DNA of 64,000 nt from Mesodorylaimus sp. YZB2_4. Lineage: Eukaryota; Nematoda; Enoplea; Dorylaimida; Dorylaimidae. The stretch covers positions 620,001 to 684,000 of the forward strand of contig JASANH010000781.1 in NCBI GenBank assembly GCA_030248295.1, written 5' to 3'. The notes below the pieces were generated by a model. That model was not told the origin of the DNA. It worked only from the letters and a program-made list of their open reading frames with translations, and did not search any database. Positions 47,301 to 56,040 of the stretch are shown here, in pieces. How positions within the stretch are numbered: the stretch's first letter is position 1; the number at the start of each line of letters is the position of its first letter. The position numbers and the translations under genes were made by a program.

Positions 47301-47301
47301 A
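30234..47301 (+). CDS. gramd1: GRAMD1/Aster-like sterol transfer protein (GRAM + VASt + TM)
   Basis: Aster proteins sit in the ER membrane and move sterol from the plasma membrane at contact sites. Eighteen in-phase exons: 30234-30421, 31904-32122, 38969-39667, 40322-40718, 40881-40962, 41059-41165, 41229-41303, 41716-41820, 42458-42565, 42969-43416, 44036-44157, 45579-45771, 45826-45879, 46373-46516, 46581-46647, 46736-46855, 46974-47110 and 47198-47301 (1,122 aa). Residues 1-501 form a Ser-rich disordered extension. The GRAM domain (about 502-624) shows LFKPPENDKFVIDYSCAYQR, QNWLCFYANI and TKEKTAKVIPNAIQVCT. The VASt/ASTER sterol-binding domain (about 763-930) begins NCPCSSHTGKEILNCVFP and contains ALNHSVGPKSC and YKKSCWGIVKSFIEKN. 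A transmembrane helix lies at about 1000-1016 (LVLILMLLLNAALF), followed by a short C-terminus with coiled-coil character. Exon 3 has a weak acceptor (TGTTTGAG) after a 6.8-kb intron; an alternative start at Met 38,985 is possible. The family assignment is secure, the first three exons less so. Confidence 0.9.
32358..33470. mobile_element. Foldback element with about 100-bp inverted arms
   Basis: Arms at 32,358-32,455 and 33,371-33,470 are reverse complements at roughly 90%: GCATACAATTA at the outer end, CATAGAGAGTTGGATMAGTC, AAGCGAAATGGGAGTT, and the inner GCGTTTACGTRAGGA. The 0.9-kb middle includes a GTAACC MITE and a C16 run but no transposase. It lies in GRAMD1 intron 2. Confidence 0.65.
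32530..32710 (-). mobile_element. MITE, GTAACC family, copy 3
   Basis: Reverse-oriented copy: starts TTTAACCAGCGCGCCCGGGCGG (one end mutated from GTAACC) and ends CCCAGGAATGCTGGTTAC, about 180 bp, containing CTCCCAGCCAGGGAGAGTAT. It is nested in the 32.36-33.47 kb foldback element. Confidence 0.7.
34399..34515 (-). mobile_element. MITE, GTAACC family, partial copy
   Basis: Half copy in reverse orientation: CACTTGCCTGCGG, GAAACATCAACTGGAG, ATTGATCTCCCGACTGCCA and a terminal GTGATGGTTAC. The other end is missing or too diverged to recognise. Confidence 0.5.
34934..34990 (+). other. tRNA-like 3' half with oligo-T
   Basis: GCGGGTTCAACTCCTACTCGGGG has a B-box core and is followed after five bases by a run of T, the shape of a Pol III unit end. 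No A box or cloverleaf was found upstream, so it is probably a SINE relic. Confidence 0.3.
35337..35372 (+). repeat. (GGGGTC)n hexamer array
   Basis: Five successive CGGGGT hexamers followed by GGGGGTGG on the plus strand. Four or more G4 tracts with two-base spacers could form a G-quadruplex. Confidence 0.85.
35640..35875. repeat. GATCC/GATCG minisatellite, about 65-bp period
   Basis: A 5-mer pattern (GATCC, GATCG) is organised into higher-order units marked by CATGCTCTGGATCGGCCC at 35,664, 35,730 and 35,795. It has no stop codon in several frames on both strands, which produces spurious Arg-Ser-Asp-Pro open frames. It is almost self-complementary. A short inverted relative lies at 36,741-36,835. 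Confidence 0.9.
36154..36325 (+). mobile_element. tRNA-derived SINE, fuller copy
   Basis: Head: GGGGCGTAGCCTGCGGTAG (A-box-like), then GTCACGCTAGGTGCGCAC, then GGGAGAGTTCGACTCTCGCC (B box). The tail (ATTGTCAATACATGACATAT, TTTCCTAACCCCCGATAG, ending GGAATAAAGCATGACATGAC) matches the copy at 4,625-4,780. Confidence 0.65.
36741..36835. repeat. GATCC-type minisatellite, second cluster
   Basis: CCGATCCGGCCGATCC, then GGATCGGATCGGGATCC and GGATCGGCGGATCGG. It contains the same pentamers as 35,640-35,875 but in opposed orientation, so the two clusters could pair. Confidence 0.75.
39690..40100 (+). repeat. 23-bp minisatellite beginning at a GRAMD1 splice donor
   Basis: Units of GTGTAAAGTAGAGAGTAAGG plus CGA are repeated about 17 times, the last six nearly identical and the first ones diverged. 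The array starts about 20 bases after the exon 3 donor (GTAAGT at 39,668), and each unit contains GTAAGG, itself donor-like. A long open frame on the minus strand across the array (39,634-40,197) is a repeat artefact with a 23-residue period. Confidence 0.9.
40233..40257. repeat. GC-rich hairpin upstream of GRAMD1 exon 4
   Basis: TGCGACCGC and GCGGTCGCA form a perfect 9-bp stem around loop AACAAAA. An identical stem lies at 40,815-40,839, on the other side of the exon, and both are preceded by a GCGTCCACCT block. Confidence 0.85.
40815..40839. repeat. GC-rich hairpin downstream of GRAMD1 exon 4
   Basis: The same TGCGACCGC/GCGGTCGCA stem with loop AACGAAA. Because each stem is self-complementary, the upstream and downstream copies could also pair with each other across exon 4. 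Confidence 0.85.
41411..41505 (-). mobile_element. tRNA-like/SINE fragment in GRAMD1 intron 7
   Basis: On the minus strand CCCGGGTTCGATTCCCGCTC is a strong B box and T arm. Upstream, CCTAGTCTTCATTG and an imperfect arm give only a partial tRNA fold. It shares the block GAGCGGGARTYGAACC...CTAGRA with 46,306-46,350. Confidence 0.5.
41830..42420. repeat. Degenerate TGAT/GATC repeat in GRAMD1 intron 8
   Basis: Irregular repeats of CGATTGAGTGATAACAGATC, TGATGACTGATCGGTTG and CTGACCAGTTTATCGACTGA fill the intron between exons 8 and 9. No fixed period; no coding. Confidence 0.7.
44365..44548 (+). mobile_element. MITE, GTAACC family, copy 4
   Basis: Begins GTAACCCCCTCTCCC (this end altered by a C run) and ends TGCCTAGCTTGGTTAC, with the family core GACGTCAACCCCTCGGGTTG and GCAAGACCTGCCTGCACCAG. 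It lies in GRAMD1 intron 11. Confidence 0.65.
46080..46270. repeat. TA/TG microsatellite in GRAMD1 intron 13
   Basis: About 190 bases of (TG)n, (TA)n and ATATACATA mixtures. Confidence 0.9.
46306..46372 (-). mobile_element. tRNA-like/SINE fragment abutting GRAMD1 exon 14
   Basis: On the minus strand CCGGTTCAACTCCCGCTCAG is a B box and T arm like the one at 41,411. Its plus-strand end supplies CTCCATGTTTAG, the only acceptor that puts exon 14 in frame. Confidence 0.45.
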
Positions 47302-47494
47302 GCGGACGTCATTAGTGTAATTTTATGACTGGTCAAATGTATTTTTGTGATTCGGGTTTTGTATTGCGTTGTTTTTTGATAAGTTGTGCGTGTTCTTGAT
47401 GGAATTCGATGTCTTTTTTATTTGACAAAACGCTTGAGCAGAGTTCGTGCACCTTTTGTATGTAATCCGATGTAGTGCCTGTGCGATTTGGTGA

Positions 47495-47500
47495 AATAAA
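47495..47500 (+). terminator. Poly(A) signal of the GRAMD1-like gene
   Basis: AATAAA about 194 bases after the stop at 47,299-47,301; first canonical hexamer downstream. Confidence 0.6.
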
Positions 47501-47501
47501 G

Positions 47502-49290
47502 ATGGGTTTGAATGATGGAACGTGTTTTAAATTTGAATGATACTCTTAAAACGAAAAAACGAAATTTCGTTCATACTGTGGTAGGCAGCATCCGAAACCT
47601 AGCGCTCGGCCAGAGGAGGGGTCTAAATTTTTTGGGGCCTCAAGGGGGGGGGGGGGGTTCAGGAAGCAAAAACACAAATTTTTTACCAATGCGTTATAAA
47701 CTTGTTTCATTAATAAGGTTCACACACGGCGCGGCGCGTAAGATGATTTTTCCAAGCCCGAGGCAAAAATTTAAATTTTCTTTATTTCCCAGTTTACAAC
47801 CTCGAAATGCAACCTTTAAGTTTTCCCTGGAAGATTATTTTTTCCCCTGATTTTTACATGTTTTCTAGACAAAAATCAAAATTATTCTCTGAATTTTCAC
47901 GACTTAAACCCTGGAATGCAATATTTTTAGTTTTTGCTGATTTTGGCTCAAAGATTCTCATTTTCCCTGATTTTTGCAGGTTTTTCGCTCAGTTTTCAAA
48001 CTGTTTTTAAGGTTTTTAAACCGGGACCAACCCTGCTCAGCCTGGGGCCTCTGATCGTACTGCATTCCATAGCTTGGGCGCACAATTTTGGGGCATTAAT
48101 TTTCATTCGACAGAGAAGGTCTCACGTTGGTTGCAGCGTCCCCCTTTTCTAGCAGGGGCACAAGTTTTAAGTCTGGCAGTCAGGCTGGCACTGGAGTTCA
48201 GTCCTCTGTGATGATGTTGTTACAACTCCTCGAGTATCGGTTATTCCGCGCAAGCAAAACTCAATGAGAGGCATTTCGTGCAACCCTCTCACTCCGCTAG
48301 CTAAATTTACCTCCCGACTGTCATAAGATTCTTGCACCTGAGCATCAGTGGGCGCGGCAAATTTAAAAATATTTGATTATCAGCGAGCTGACTCCTATAA
48401 AGTTACAGAGCAGCCTCTGTTCGCTGATTCTTCTTTACTTCGAGAATGTAACTTGTACTTTATAGCTTGACCCTGTGCGAATAATTGTACACTTGGTCCA
48501 GACCCAGCCGCGCCAAAAGTCGCGGCTGGGTCAGGATTGCGGTGGGGCTCACCAAATTTTGGCTCATCGAGGATCGGGAGAGGGGGGCCGGGATAATTTT
48601 AACATTACAAAATTGACAATTTGTCTAGCGTAGAGGGGGGTCACGGGGGCTACACCCCCCCAGTTTCGGATGCTGGTGGTAGGTGTGCTTGGCCTGTGAA
48701 GAAGGCTGTGTATCTGGTTGCCTTAAGTGGCCGCCCCTCTACAGTACTAAGCAAAAATCGTCTTTTGTCTTGCTGATGTAACATCAATTTTTTTGTTCTT
48801 AAATTTTTCAAAAATTCAAATTTCGCGCTTTTGTTTCTTAGATCAGGCGTGAAAGAACGACAATAAGGACATTAAAAACGCTTTTTTTGTGGCCTAGTGT
48901 GACCTGATTTGATTACAAGCAATAATGTAGTGTGATTCTGTGTTCAAGATCAGTTCTATGTAGGGAGCCAGTCTTCGGCCTGCACAGGATAGGATCCTGA
49001 CATTTGAGCCTGTGCAATCTTTGCTTTAGCCACATACGTTTAATAGGTTTTCACAGTCTGGACACTTTTGCTGAAACTGGACCCAGTCCGTTGTTCAGTG
49101 CCAAGTGTAACATAATATGCTGTACTGTTGATATCCGTCTCAAGCGCGGGGTTATGTCGGAGGACTATCCATAGCACAGGCAATTCGAGAAGGTATTTAT
49201 GTTGAGTCTGATTTCAACTAGCGCAATGAACCACTTTAGGCGACAAATAAAAAGCTTGCAAATCTGTGTTCTCTGGCGCCCAGGAAAGAA
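47502..49290. other. Intergenic region, no gene recognised
   Basis: Between GRAMD1 and the hydrolase gene. It contains a G14 run at 47,644-47,657, T-rich degenerate repeats built on CCCTGATTTTT (47,750-48,010) and a strong hairpin at 48,501-48,532. Confidence 0.5.
48501..48532. repeat. Perfect 12-bp hairpin
   Basis: GACCCAGCCGCG (48,501-48,512) pairs with CGCGGCTGGGTC (48,521-48,532) around loop CCAAAAGT. No T run follows. Similar in style to the two exon 4 hairpins of GRAMD1 but a different sequence. Confidence 0.85.
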
Positions 49291-50980
49291 ATGCTATTCT
49301 TGATTCTAATACTATCTTTGCTCTCTGTCAAAGGACGAAGTGACTCTGATGCTGCTCGACAATTTGGTGAATTTCATAAATTAGAAGTCGCTCAGGGAAG
49401 ACATGTTCGACAGCAAGTAGAAAATTCAAACAAGCTTGATTTGGAAAGACGCTTAGTGCCATATTGGGACGGTAATGAAACATTTACTGGCTACCTAGCT
49501 TATGATAAGACCACCAGTACGCAAAGACCCGTCGTTTTGGTCGTGCATGATTGGAATGGCCGCGACGAATTCGAGAATGGCAAGGCAGAAGCACTGGCTA
49601 AGTTGGGCTACATAGGATTCGCAATAGATTTATTCGGAAGAACTGGGGAAAATCCCGACGAGAATATAGAACTTATGAAACCATTCAGAGAAAACAGACA
49701 GTTTTTATTGAGGAGACTGCAATTGGCGGCAGACAAAGTGAAGAACATTTCAGTAGTTGATCATCTCAGGGTAAATCAGGGCCAGCCCGTGGTGTTGCGG
49801 GTTAGGAAGATGCCTTCCAGGCTAGGTGCGCATTCACTGGGAAGTGGGTCAATTATTTTCTAAAATGTGTCCTTTCACCCGCAAGAGGGAGTCTCCGCGT
49901 TTTGTGCATTAGTGAAACATGATCGTGCGCATGCTACTTGTATCTCTACCGTTTACCTGGTCAACAAGCCTTTTGTCCTTCTCTCAACGCGAGTTTTTTG
50001 TGCCAACTACATACAATACAGTGTATGGTTGCCCTGCGCAGCAAGAAATCCTTTCGATCGGCAGCATCGTGTAAATAAATATCATTGATGTTATCACATC
50101 AAATGTAAAAATAAGAATTTTCTGTTCCCTTTAACGTTTAGATTCCTGCGTTTTCAGACTTAAAAACTTGTGGAAAGCACGGCTAACAGAAAAACTTTAC
50201 TGCAAGAGTCTAAGTTTAGTCATTCACAAACGCGCAGAATTCAAAGTTGATAAAAATTAAGCATAAATGGAAACTCCCATCAACTAACAAATTTCTGTTT
50301 TAGCTTGGTGCTATTGGATTTTGTTTCGGTGGCATGGGCGTTTTGGACATTGCTCGAGCTGGATGGGATTTTAAAGGCGTGGTTTCCTTCCATGGCTCCC
50401 TCAATGCACCACCCCAACAGCAGTCTGTTCCGATTAAAGCTAAAATTTTGGTTTTACATGGTCACGATGACCCCTTAATAAAACCTTCGGCTGTAAGTGC
50501 TGATTGCGCGGGGGATACAGTATCACTAATCGTGAGCCACTACATCGCTTGTGCACGAAGACGCTTCGCTAGGCGTCGGTTGATTCTACTGGTAGCTAGT
50601 TTGGATTCACCCTTTCCTCCTCATATTTTTATGACTCCAACTGCAAAATTAGGCTTTTACTGTCACGCTAAATCAGGGGTCAGTCGGCAGGAAGCGTTTT
50701 AGCTTTAGGCAGGACATTATCAAATGATAAGCAGCTGAAGTTTCAAGTTCAAGTTTATTGGAAAACAGTGAAATGAATTTTAGGACCCTCGTTTCAGGTA
50801 CAAGCACTGAAGGAGGAGCTAACGAAACGGAAAGCTGATTGGCAAGTCCATATATATAGCAACACAGTCCATGGCTTCACAGAGCCAACGCAAAACAGCA
50901 CCAGAAGCATGTACAATCCGTTGTCGGACAAGAGAAGTTGGCTGGCGATGAAACACTTTTTACAAGAAATTTTTGCCTAA
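49291..50980 (+). CDS. Dienelactone hydrolase family protein, signal peptide
   Basis: Alpha/beta hydrolase of the DLH family; substrate unknown in animals. Exons 49291-49770, 50304-50492 and 50798-50980 join in phase 0 (283 aa). The start MLFLILILSLLSVKG is a typical signal peptide, so the protein should enter the secretory route, unlike cytosolic bacterial DLH. The catalytic triad is recognisable: Cys167 in GFCFGGMG (nucleophile elbow), Asp215 or Asp216 in LHGHDDP, and His248 in VHGFT. A conserved N-terminal strand LVVHDWNGRDEF precedes LFGRTGENP. Length is slightly above the 230-250 aa usual for the catalytic domain because of the leader. Intron 1 begins inside a SINE-like stretch (CAGGCTAGGTGCGCATTCAC at 49,818). 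No obvious poly(A) signal was found. The call is secure at family level only. Confidence 0.92.
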
Positions 50981-52055
50981 CTATTGTTGGGATCGAGTAT
51001 GGTGAAAGGATAAATGTCCATTGGAGTACGGCGACATTTCATGAAGCTTTCTTATATTTTCGACGTCCAAACAATTATCTAGATAATTTTCCATCCACCC
51101 AAAATTTCTTAGTTCTATCATGCACCTCGGGCCAGTAAGTCGATTGCGGTTTTATGAACCAATTCTAAAGAAAGACCTGATTGATTTAGAATGAAGTAAA
51201 TTCTCGTATCTGAAACAGGAAATTTTAATTTTAAATGCGAAAACAGTCCTTAGCTTTCTGTGGTCTTCGATAAAGCACAAAAATGACCATAAAATTATAT
51301 TTGTCAAGGATGAAGGATAAAAACTTTCTTGTGCTCCGAAAATTTGATGTCTTTAAAAGGAGAAATTTCGTGCCGCTGAAAAAGTGCGTATTGTATGATT
51401 GGATCGCGGCAGGAACACGCGTGTTTCATCTTTGCTTTCTTGGAATTCTCTCCTCCGAAATCCGCGGATTCTGTACCTGGCGTGCAAAAAAAGATTTCTA
51501 TCGACACATCGCAAAAAAACGCCTGTTAAAAATCGAAATGATGCTGTCACGTTTTTCTTCACGCTTTAAAACCTCTAACATTATAGATCTGACAAAAAAA
51601 ACATGGAAAAACACTGGGAGGCGACCCCTGTATGCGTTGTACATATGCCTCTGGGAGCTTACTACAGTTGGTTGCAGCGTTACCAGGTCTGAAACACAAT
51701 AATGCCCCAGATGCAGGTTCAGACTGCCCTAAAATTGCCCTAAACCCAACTTCTGGAGAAAAAATCAGCCCCATAAAAAAAACCTGAGAGACACCCAAAA
51801 ATATTCTAAGCAAGCCATGATTGCGTATTTGAATACCATATCAGTTTTCAGAGGCGCCAACAACTTCCAATGCTTCTTCGACTTCTCCACCCAGCTTCCG
51901 ATCAAGGAAAATCACCTTTGGAACAGCGGCATTGTCGAGAGAGCTAAGACAAAGTGCCAAACTCTCAGATTGCCCTCAAAATTGCCCTTAAAACCTGCCC
52001 TGACAAATTGCCCCGGATCTAGGGCAATTGCCCTGCGCCTGGCAACGCTGGTTGG
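50981..52055. other. Noncoding stretch after the hydrolase gene
   Basis: It includes the hydrolase 3' UTR. Open frames such as 51,283-51,702 have no recognisable domain. Degenerate short repeats (TTGCCCTAAA, AATTGCCC) lie at 51,730-52,040. Confidence 0.5.
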
Positions 52056-52059
52056 TTGT

Positions 52060-52140
52060 GTGCAAAATACGCATACGCAAAGTTTGCGTGTGCGCATTGA
52101 AATTTGGATGCGTACACGCATTCGCATACAGTACGCACAT
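52060..52140. repeat. CGCATAC-rich terminus cluster
   Basis: ATACGCATACGCAAAGTTTG, GCGCATTGAAATTTGGATGC and GCATTCGCATACAGTACGC. The same blocks form the borders of the 53-55 kb and 60-62 kb repeats, so this looks like the end of another copy. Confidence 0.6.
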
Positions 52141-52990
52141 ATAGACCCCGGATCGGGTCAGGTACTTCCGGGTCGGGTCGGGTCGGGTCACTTTTTTGAA
52201 AGATCGGGTCAAACAGGTCAAAAATACAGAAATTTTGCAAGTTACTACTATTGGCAACTACAAAAACCTTTCCATAGTTGTTCGACTCCAGGACTTGCAG
52301 TATATGCTTCATGAATGCATGCACAAAGTCTTTCATTCCACGTTCTCATTCTGCGTAACTTCCGAGAATGTCACACGAATTGTAAGCTGTGGGAATGACC
52401 AACTTTTCTGAGTAATTTTTTCTATATGTGAGAGTTCTCATAGACATTCTTGTCAACTCTGACGAATGGGTGGGACTAGCCATACTTAAGAAGGAATTGA
52501 TAACTTTTAGCAGGCCCTAGGAGTATCTACAATCACATTTGATTCCTGAATATGACATAACTTCCTAGGTATACCTGGCTGGAAGAGCAGTATAGTCTGT
52601 ACCCAAACACCAAATATGTACCATTAATAGCCCCCTTGACCACCATCCATGTTACCATTGCAGAACAGTTTGCTGTGTTCAAAAGTGGTAGGTACCCTCA
52701 CATCCCTCCATCAGTAGTGGAGGTTCTGACAGGAGCTATTGTCCAGCACAATATTGACTTTGTAAGCGGCATCTTTTGTGAAGACTAGTTGCAATTCTAG
52801 CGTGGGGTTCACATGTATATATTTAGGTATATCTTTGTTCAACCAAGGATAAGCTGTCTCAGACTCCGAAAGTTGTGACAGAGTTGTCTCTATTATTCAC
52901 GCCTATTATTCGGATTGGTTAAATCTTGTCTCCTGGACAGACCCTAGTCGCTTTTAGATCTGAGGTTTTCGAAAATTATTTGACCACTAT
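52140..52990 (+). mobile_element. Dispersed repeat with (CGGGT)n end, copy 2
   Basis: Starts ACCCCGGATCGGGTCAGG and a (CGGGT) run, then TGTTCGACTCCAGGACTTGC, CACGTTCTCATTCTGCGTAA, AACACCAAATATGTACC and GACCACCATCCATGTTAC. It is the inverse of 26,940-27,720. The first 240 bp recur in diverged form at 55,380-55,620, and a piece of the second half (GTGGAGGTTCTGACAGGAGC) at about 58,155. Confidence 0.6.
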
Positions 52991-53269
52991 TGTGGGAAAT
53001 ATGAAGGAGCGTTATGGCATACTAAGGATAACTAGGGAATAACAAAAGATGAAGATTCGGTGCGTTAGATGTCTCCACCTCATATTTTCTCACAGTCACC
53101 TTTACACCAACGCCACCACGTTCTGAGCATTTGTGAATGGTTTTTATCGCGATGAACTTCAACTACTTATACCGAATTCGGGTCAACCCGACCCGAAATT
53201 TCGGGTCAGGGACTTTCGGGTCGGGTCGGGTCACCGTCGGGTTGAACCCGACCTGATCCGGTGTCCACG

Positions 53270-55365
53270 CACATGCATACGCTTCCAACTGATGTGCGCA
53301 TAAACGCACATTCAAACTTGCTTGTACGCAATACATACAATGCGTACATCAATATGAGCAGCTTGAACTAAATTAAAAATTAGTAGGAATTTCTTTCACC
53401 CAACGGCGGCGATAGATGGGACTAATGCGCCTGAATGACTGAGTGATTGTGAGCTTCGTTGCCATAACCTTTCAGTCTGGCATCACTCAAACACACAAAT
53501 GCGGCAATGCGTTAGAAGACCAAGAGTAGTGGAAGAATGTTCGATTCAGCGATCTGATCACTCTTCAGGAGTTCTGAAGATTGCGCAATTAAGATCCTTC
53601 CAAAAAGAGTCTACGCACAGTGGGAGGAATGCTTACAAGAAGTATCAGGTTTATGAAAGAGAAATGTAATCGACCAATCAATCTTCTTACCCTAGAATAG
53701 CGGGACAAGACAGGAGTCTGCGGCTGAGATCAACCATGTATGGATAGTTCATATCAAAAAGTGTCTGCTTCACCAGAAGTGGCCGCACGCAGGCGTCGCT
53801 CACTGGCTCTGCTCTAAACTTACCCCGCTCTTTCCCGCAAAGACTTGTATGATGTGTTTTTCGTTAGTCAGTCTGTTTCGAAATATTACTGCAGCGAATG
53901 CACCAAAGTTAATCACTTTTTACGCAAACCAAATAAGCAAATGCACGCGGGCAGGGGATCAAATATAGTTGTAAGAATTCCTACATGCACTTTATGGATG
54001 TTTTCTTAATGGTCGCAACAAAGCCAACATTTGAAAAGCGTTTTAGCTACAGTTACCTTTAAATTTTGCACGAAATCTAAAAAGAGCATAGGCTAAAGAA
54101 TCTTTCTTACCAGTAAATGCTTTTTCTGACTTTGTCAAAGTGTCGTTATCACAGGATTTTAAAACTTTTTACGTACCCTGATTTTGGTACAGTAAACCTG
54201 GCGCCGCCAGACTTTATGACCAAATGTAAAATGTGAGTACAGCCACCAGGACTCGGATATTTTCTGCGATATAATCCTCAAATAAGTAAATCCGTCAATT
54301 TTCCACTTATGCCACGGTTTCCCAATATTTTTTATCCATAATGGTCGAAAATTAACAAAAGACTTACACGTGGTAAGATAACCCACGAAGCTTTAGGGAT
54401 CGCTTTGAGGCTGGAACCCTAAACCAGCCACCCCGGAGGGCTCAGCTTTAGTGACGCTACTCAGTGCAAATGTACCACGCCCACCAGGATTCGATCCCGC
54501 AAACTTCCGCTTGCGATCCCGATGTCGTACCACTGAGCTATCAGGGCCACGAAAAGAGAAAAACTAGCAGCTCACTCAAACTTGGTAGATTGTAAAGTGC
54601 AGCCCCTCCTTGCCTCAAGGAAGATCATCCTTCTCGCTCTCACTGCACACTGCTTCGAACGCTGACCAAGGCTGCGTGTTATCGCACGTGTTGCCTGACC
54701 AACCGAAATAACCGACTAGGCCGAAAGTTGGATTCCCAGTGTTTGAAAGAGTGTTGGCGGAGGAACGCTGGATTGCTGTCACGAGCTTCACGGATTTTGT
54801 TTGACCAATCGTTATTGTAAATTAAGTCAAGACCCGCTTATTATCGTCCGACCCTAATCTCCAGTTACCTGCTATGTGTTTGGAAGACGGGTCTATTTCG
54901 CCGGTTGTCGAGGAAACGCCGAGTTGTGTTCTACCACTCGCTAGAATCGCGATGTTCTTCATGGATGCTGAGATCAGCTAGTAGCTCTATGCACGACTAG
55001 TCGTTTGTTTCGAACTTCGTTTTCTTATTGTAAGCCTTTTAGGTTGGTTTCCTTTGGCGAGGTGTCTTCATGCGAAACACGATTTTGGAATTGCCCGACA
55101 TGGAAATTCACGATCCAAGGCCAGCAATACTTTCAGTCCAGGACTGTCTTTCATGCTGTTCGGAACAGTCATCTGTATTTGCAGACAAGGTCACGTAATT
55201 AGTTACAGTATGGGACTGGATATTTTAGATGCACTGACTACAGGAAAAATACGCAATACGCAAACTTTCACGCATACTTTTTGGAGTATGCAATTCGTGT
55301 ATGACGCAATACGAATACGCATTGAAGAGACTTTGCGTATGCGCATTTAAATCAAGTAATTTTAC
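53270..55365 (+). repeat. Long direct repeat, copy A
   Basis: Homologous to 60,600-62,140. The order is CTTGTACGCAATACATACAA (53,322), a 0.5-kb insertion found only here (about 53,398-53,925), a LINE-3'-end-like part (54,080-54,390), a tRNA-like SINE head, GACCAATCGTTATTGTAAAT, and finally CGCAATACGCAAAC and GCGTATGCGCAT. Identity with copy B looks above 95% from about 54,300 on and lower before that. Confidence 0.75.
54476..54550 (-). mobile_element. tRNA-like SINE head in repeat A
   Basis: Minus strand: GGCCCTGATAGCTCAGTGGT (A box) and GGGATCGAATCCTGGTGG (B box). The D and anticodon arms do not pair well, so it is a SINE head and not a working tRNA gene. Confidence 0.65.
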
Positions 55366-55379
55366 TAACCGTAATGCGA

Positions 55380-55620
55380 AGTAACTTCGATATATGGACC
55401 CTTTTTAAGGCCGTGGTCAACACAAAATTTGGACACACAAACGGGTCAAAAGTACTGTAGTTTTGCAAGTTCCCACTACTAGAATTTCAGAAACCTTTTC
55501 ACACCTGTTCGACTCCAGGTTTTTTTGAATTTGCTTCATGCATGCATAAAGACCTGCATTTCCACGTTTACATTCTGCGTAACTTCCAAGAATGTCAGAT
55601 GAATTCCAAGATGTGACTGA
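55380..55620 (+). mobile_element. Partial copy of the (CGGGT)n dispersed repeat
   Basis: TTTTGCAAGTTCCCACTACT, CTGTTCGACTCCAGGTTT, GCTTCATGCATGCATAAAG and ACATTCTGCGTAACTTCC match 52,200-52,400. The CGGGT array itself is eroded. Confidence 0.55.
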
Positions 55621-55696
55621 CCCAATTTTCTTTTTTTTTTAATTTTTTGGGTTGAGCCTGTGCTGCCCCAGTTCCCCACGGGACTTTCCTGCCATT

Positions 55697-55995
55697 TTGT
55701 CAATAGCCGGCCAGCAGTCTTCATACGATAAGCAAGGCCGTGAGGTGAACAGCTCTCACAGCAGTTCCTCTCTGTGTGTCTCCACTAGGAGCACCTCCAC
55801 ATGAGGGCATCTTGTACAAGCACCAGCATCCCATGATGATACTGGGCGAGAAGAGGGACCTTCCCGACTGGTGTTTTTGAACCAGTTTCCTGATTTTTCA
55901 CATGTTCGGCATCCGAGTCGCAAAGAGCCAGGTGGGCAAGGCCAGCGACGGACTTACTAAACAGCCGTCCTCAGCCGCAACAGAACTGCGGCCTC
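55697..55995 (-). mobile_element. SINE tail related to 27,755-28,130
   Basis: On the plus strand GCCGGCCAGCAG, GATAAGCAAGGC, CTCCACTAGGAGCACCTCC and GAGGGCATCTTG follow the same order as in the 27.8-kb element. No A/B boxes are preserved here. Confidence 0.5.
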
Positions 55996-56040
55996 CCGGT
56001 CAGTGTTGTTGGCCCAAGCAATGTGTGACCAACGCCTTAA

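Noticed and set aside
49771..50303. Continuation of the hydrolase frame beyond 49,770 to the stop near 49,863
   Set aside because: The frame after 49,770 loses hydrolase similarity, whereas splicing at GTAAAT to 50,304 restores the GFCFGG nucleophile motif in phase.
54476..54550. Functional tRNA gene
   Set aside because: A and B boxes are good but D, anticodon and T arms do not pair properly, and an almost identical copy sits in a long repeat at 61 kb. A SINE head is the better reading.
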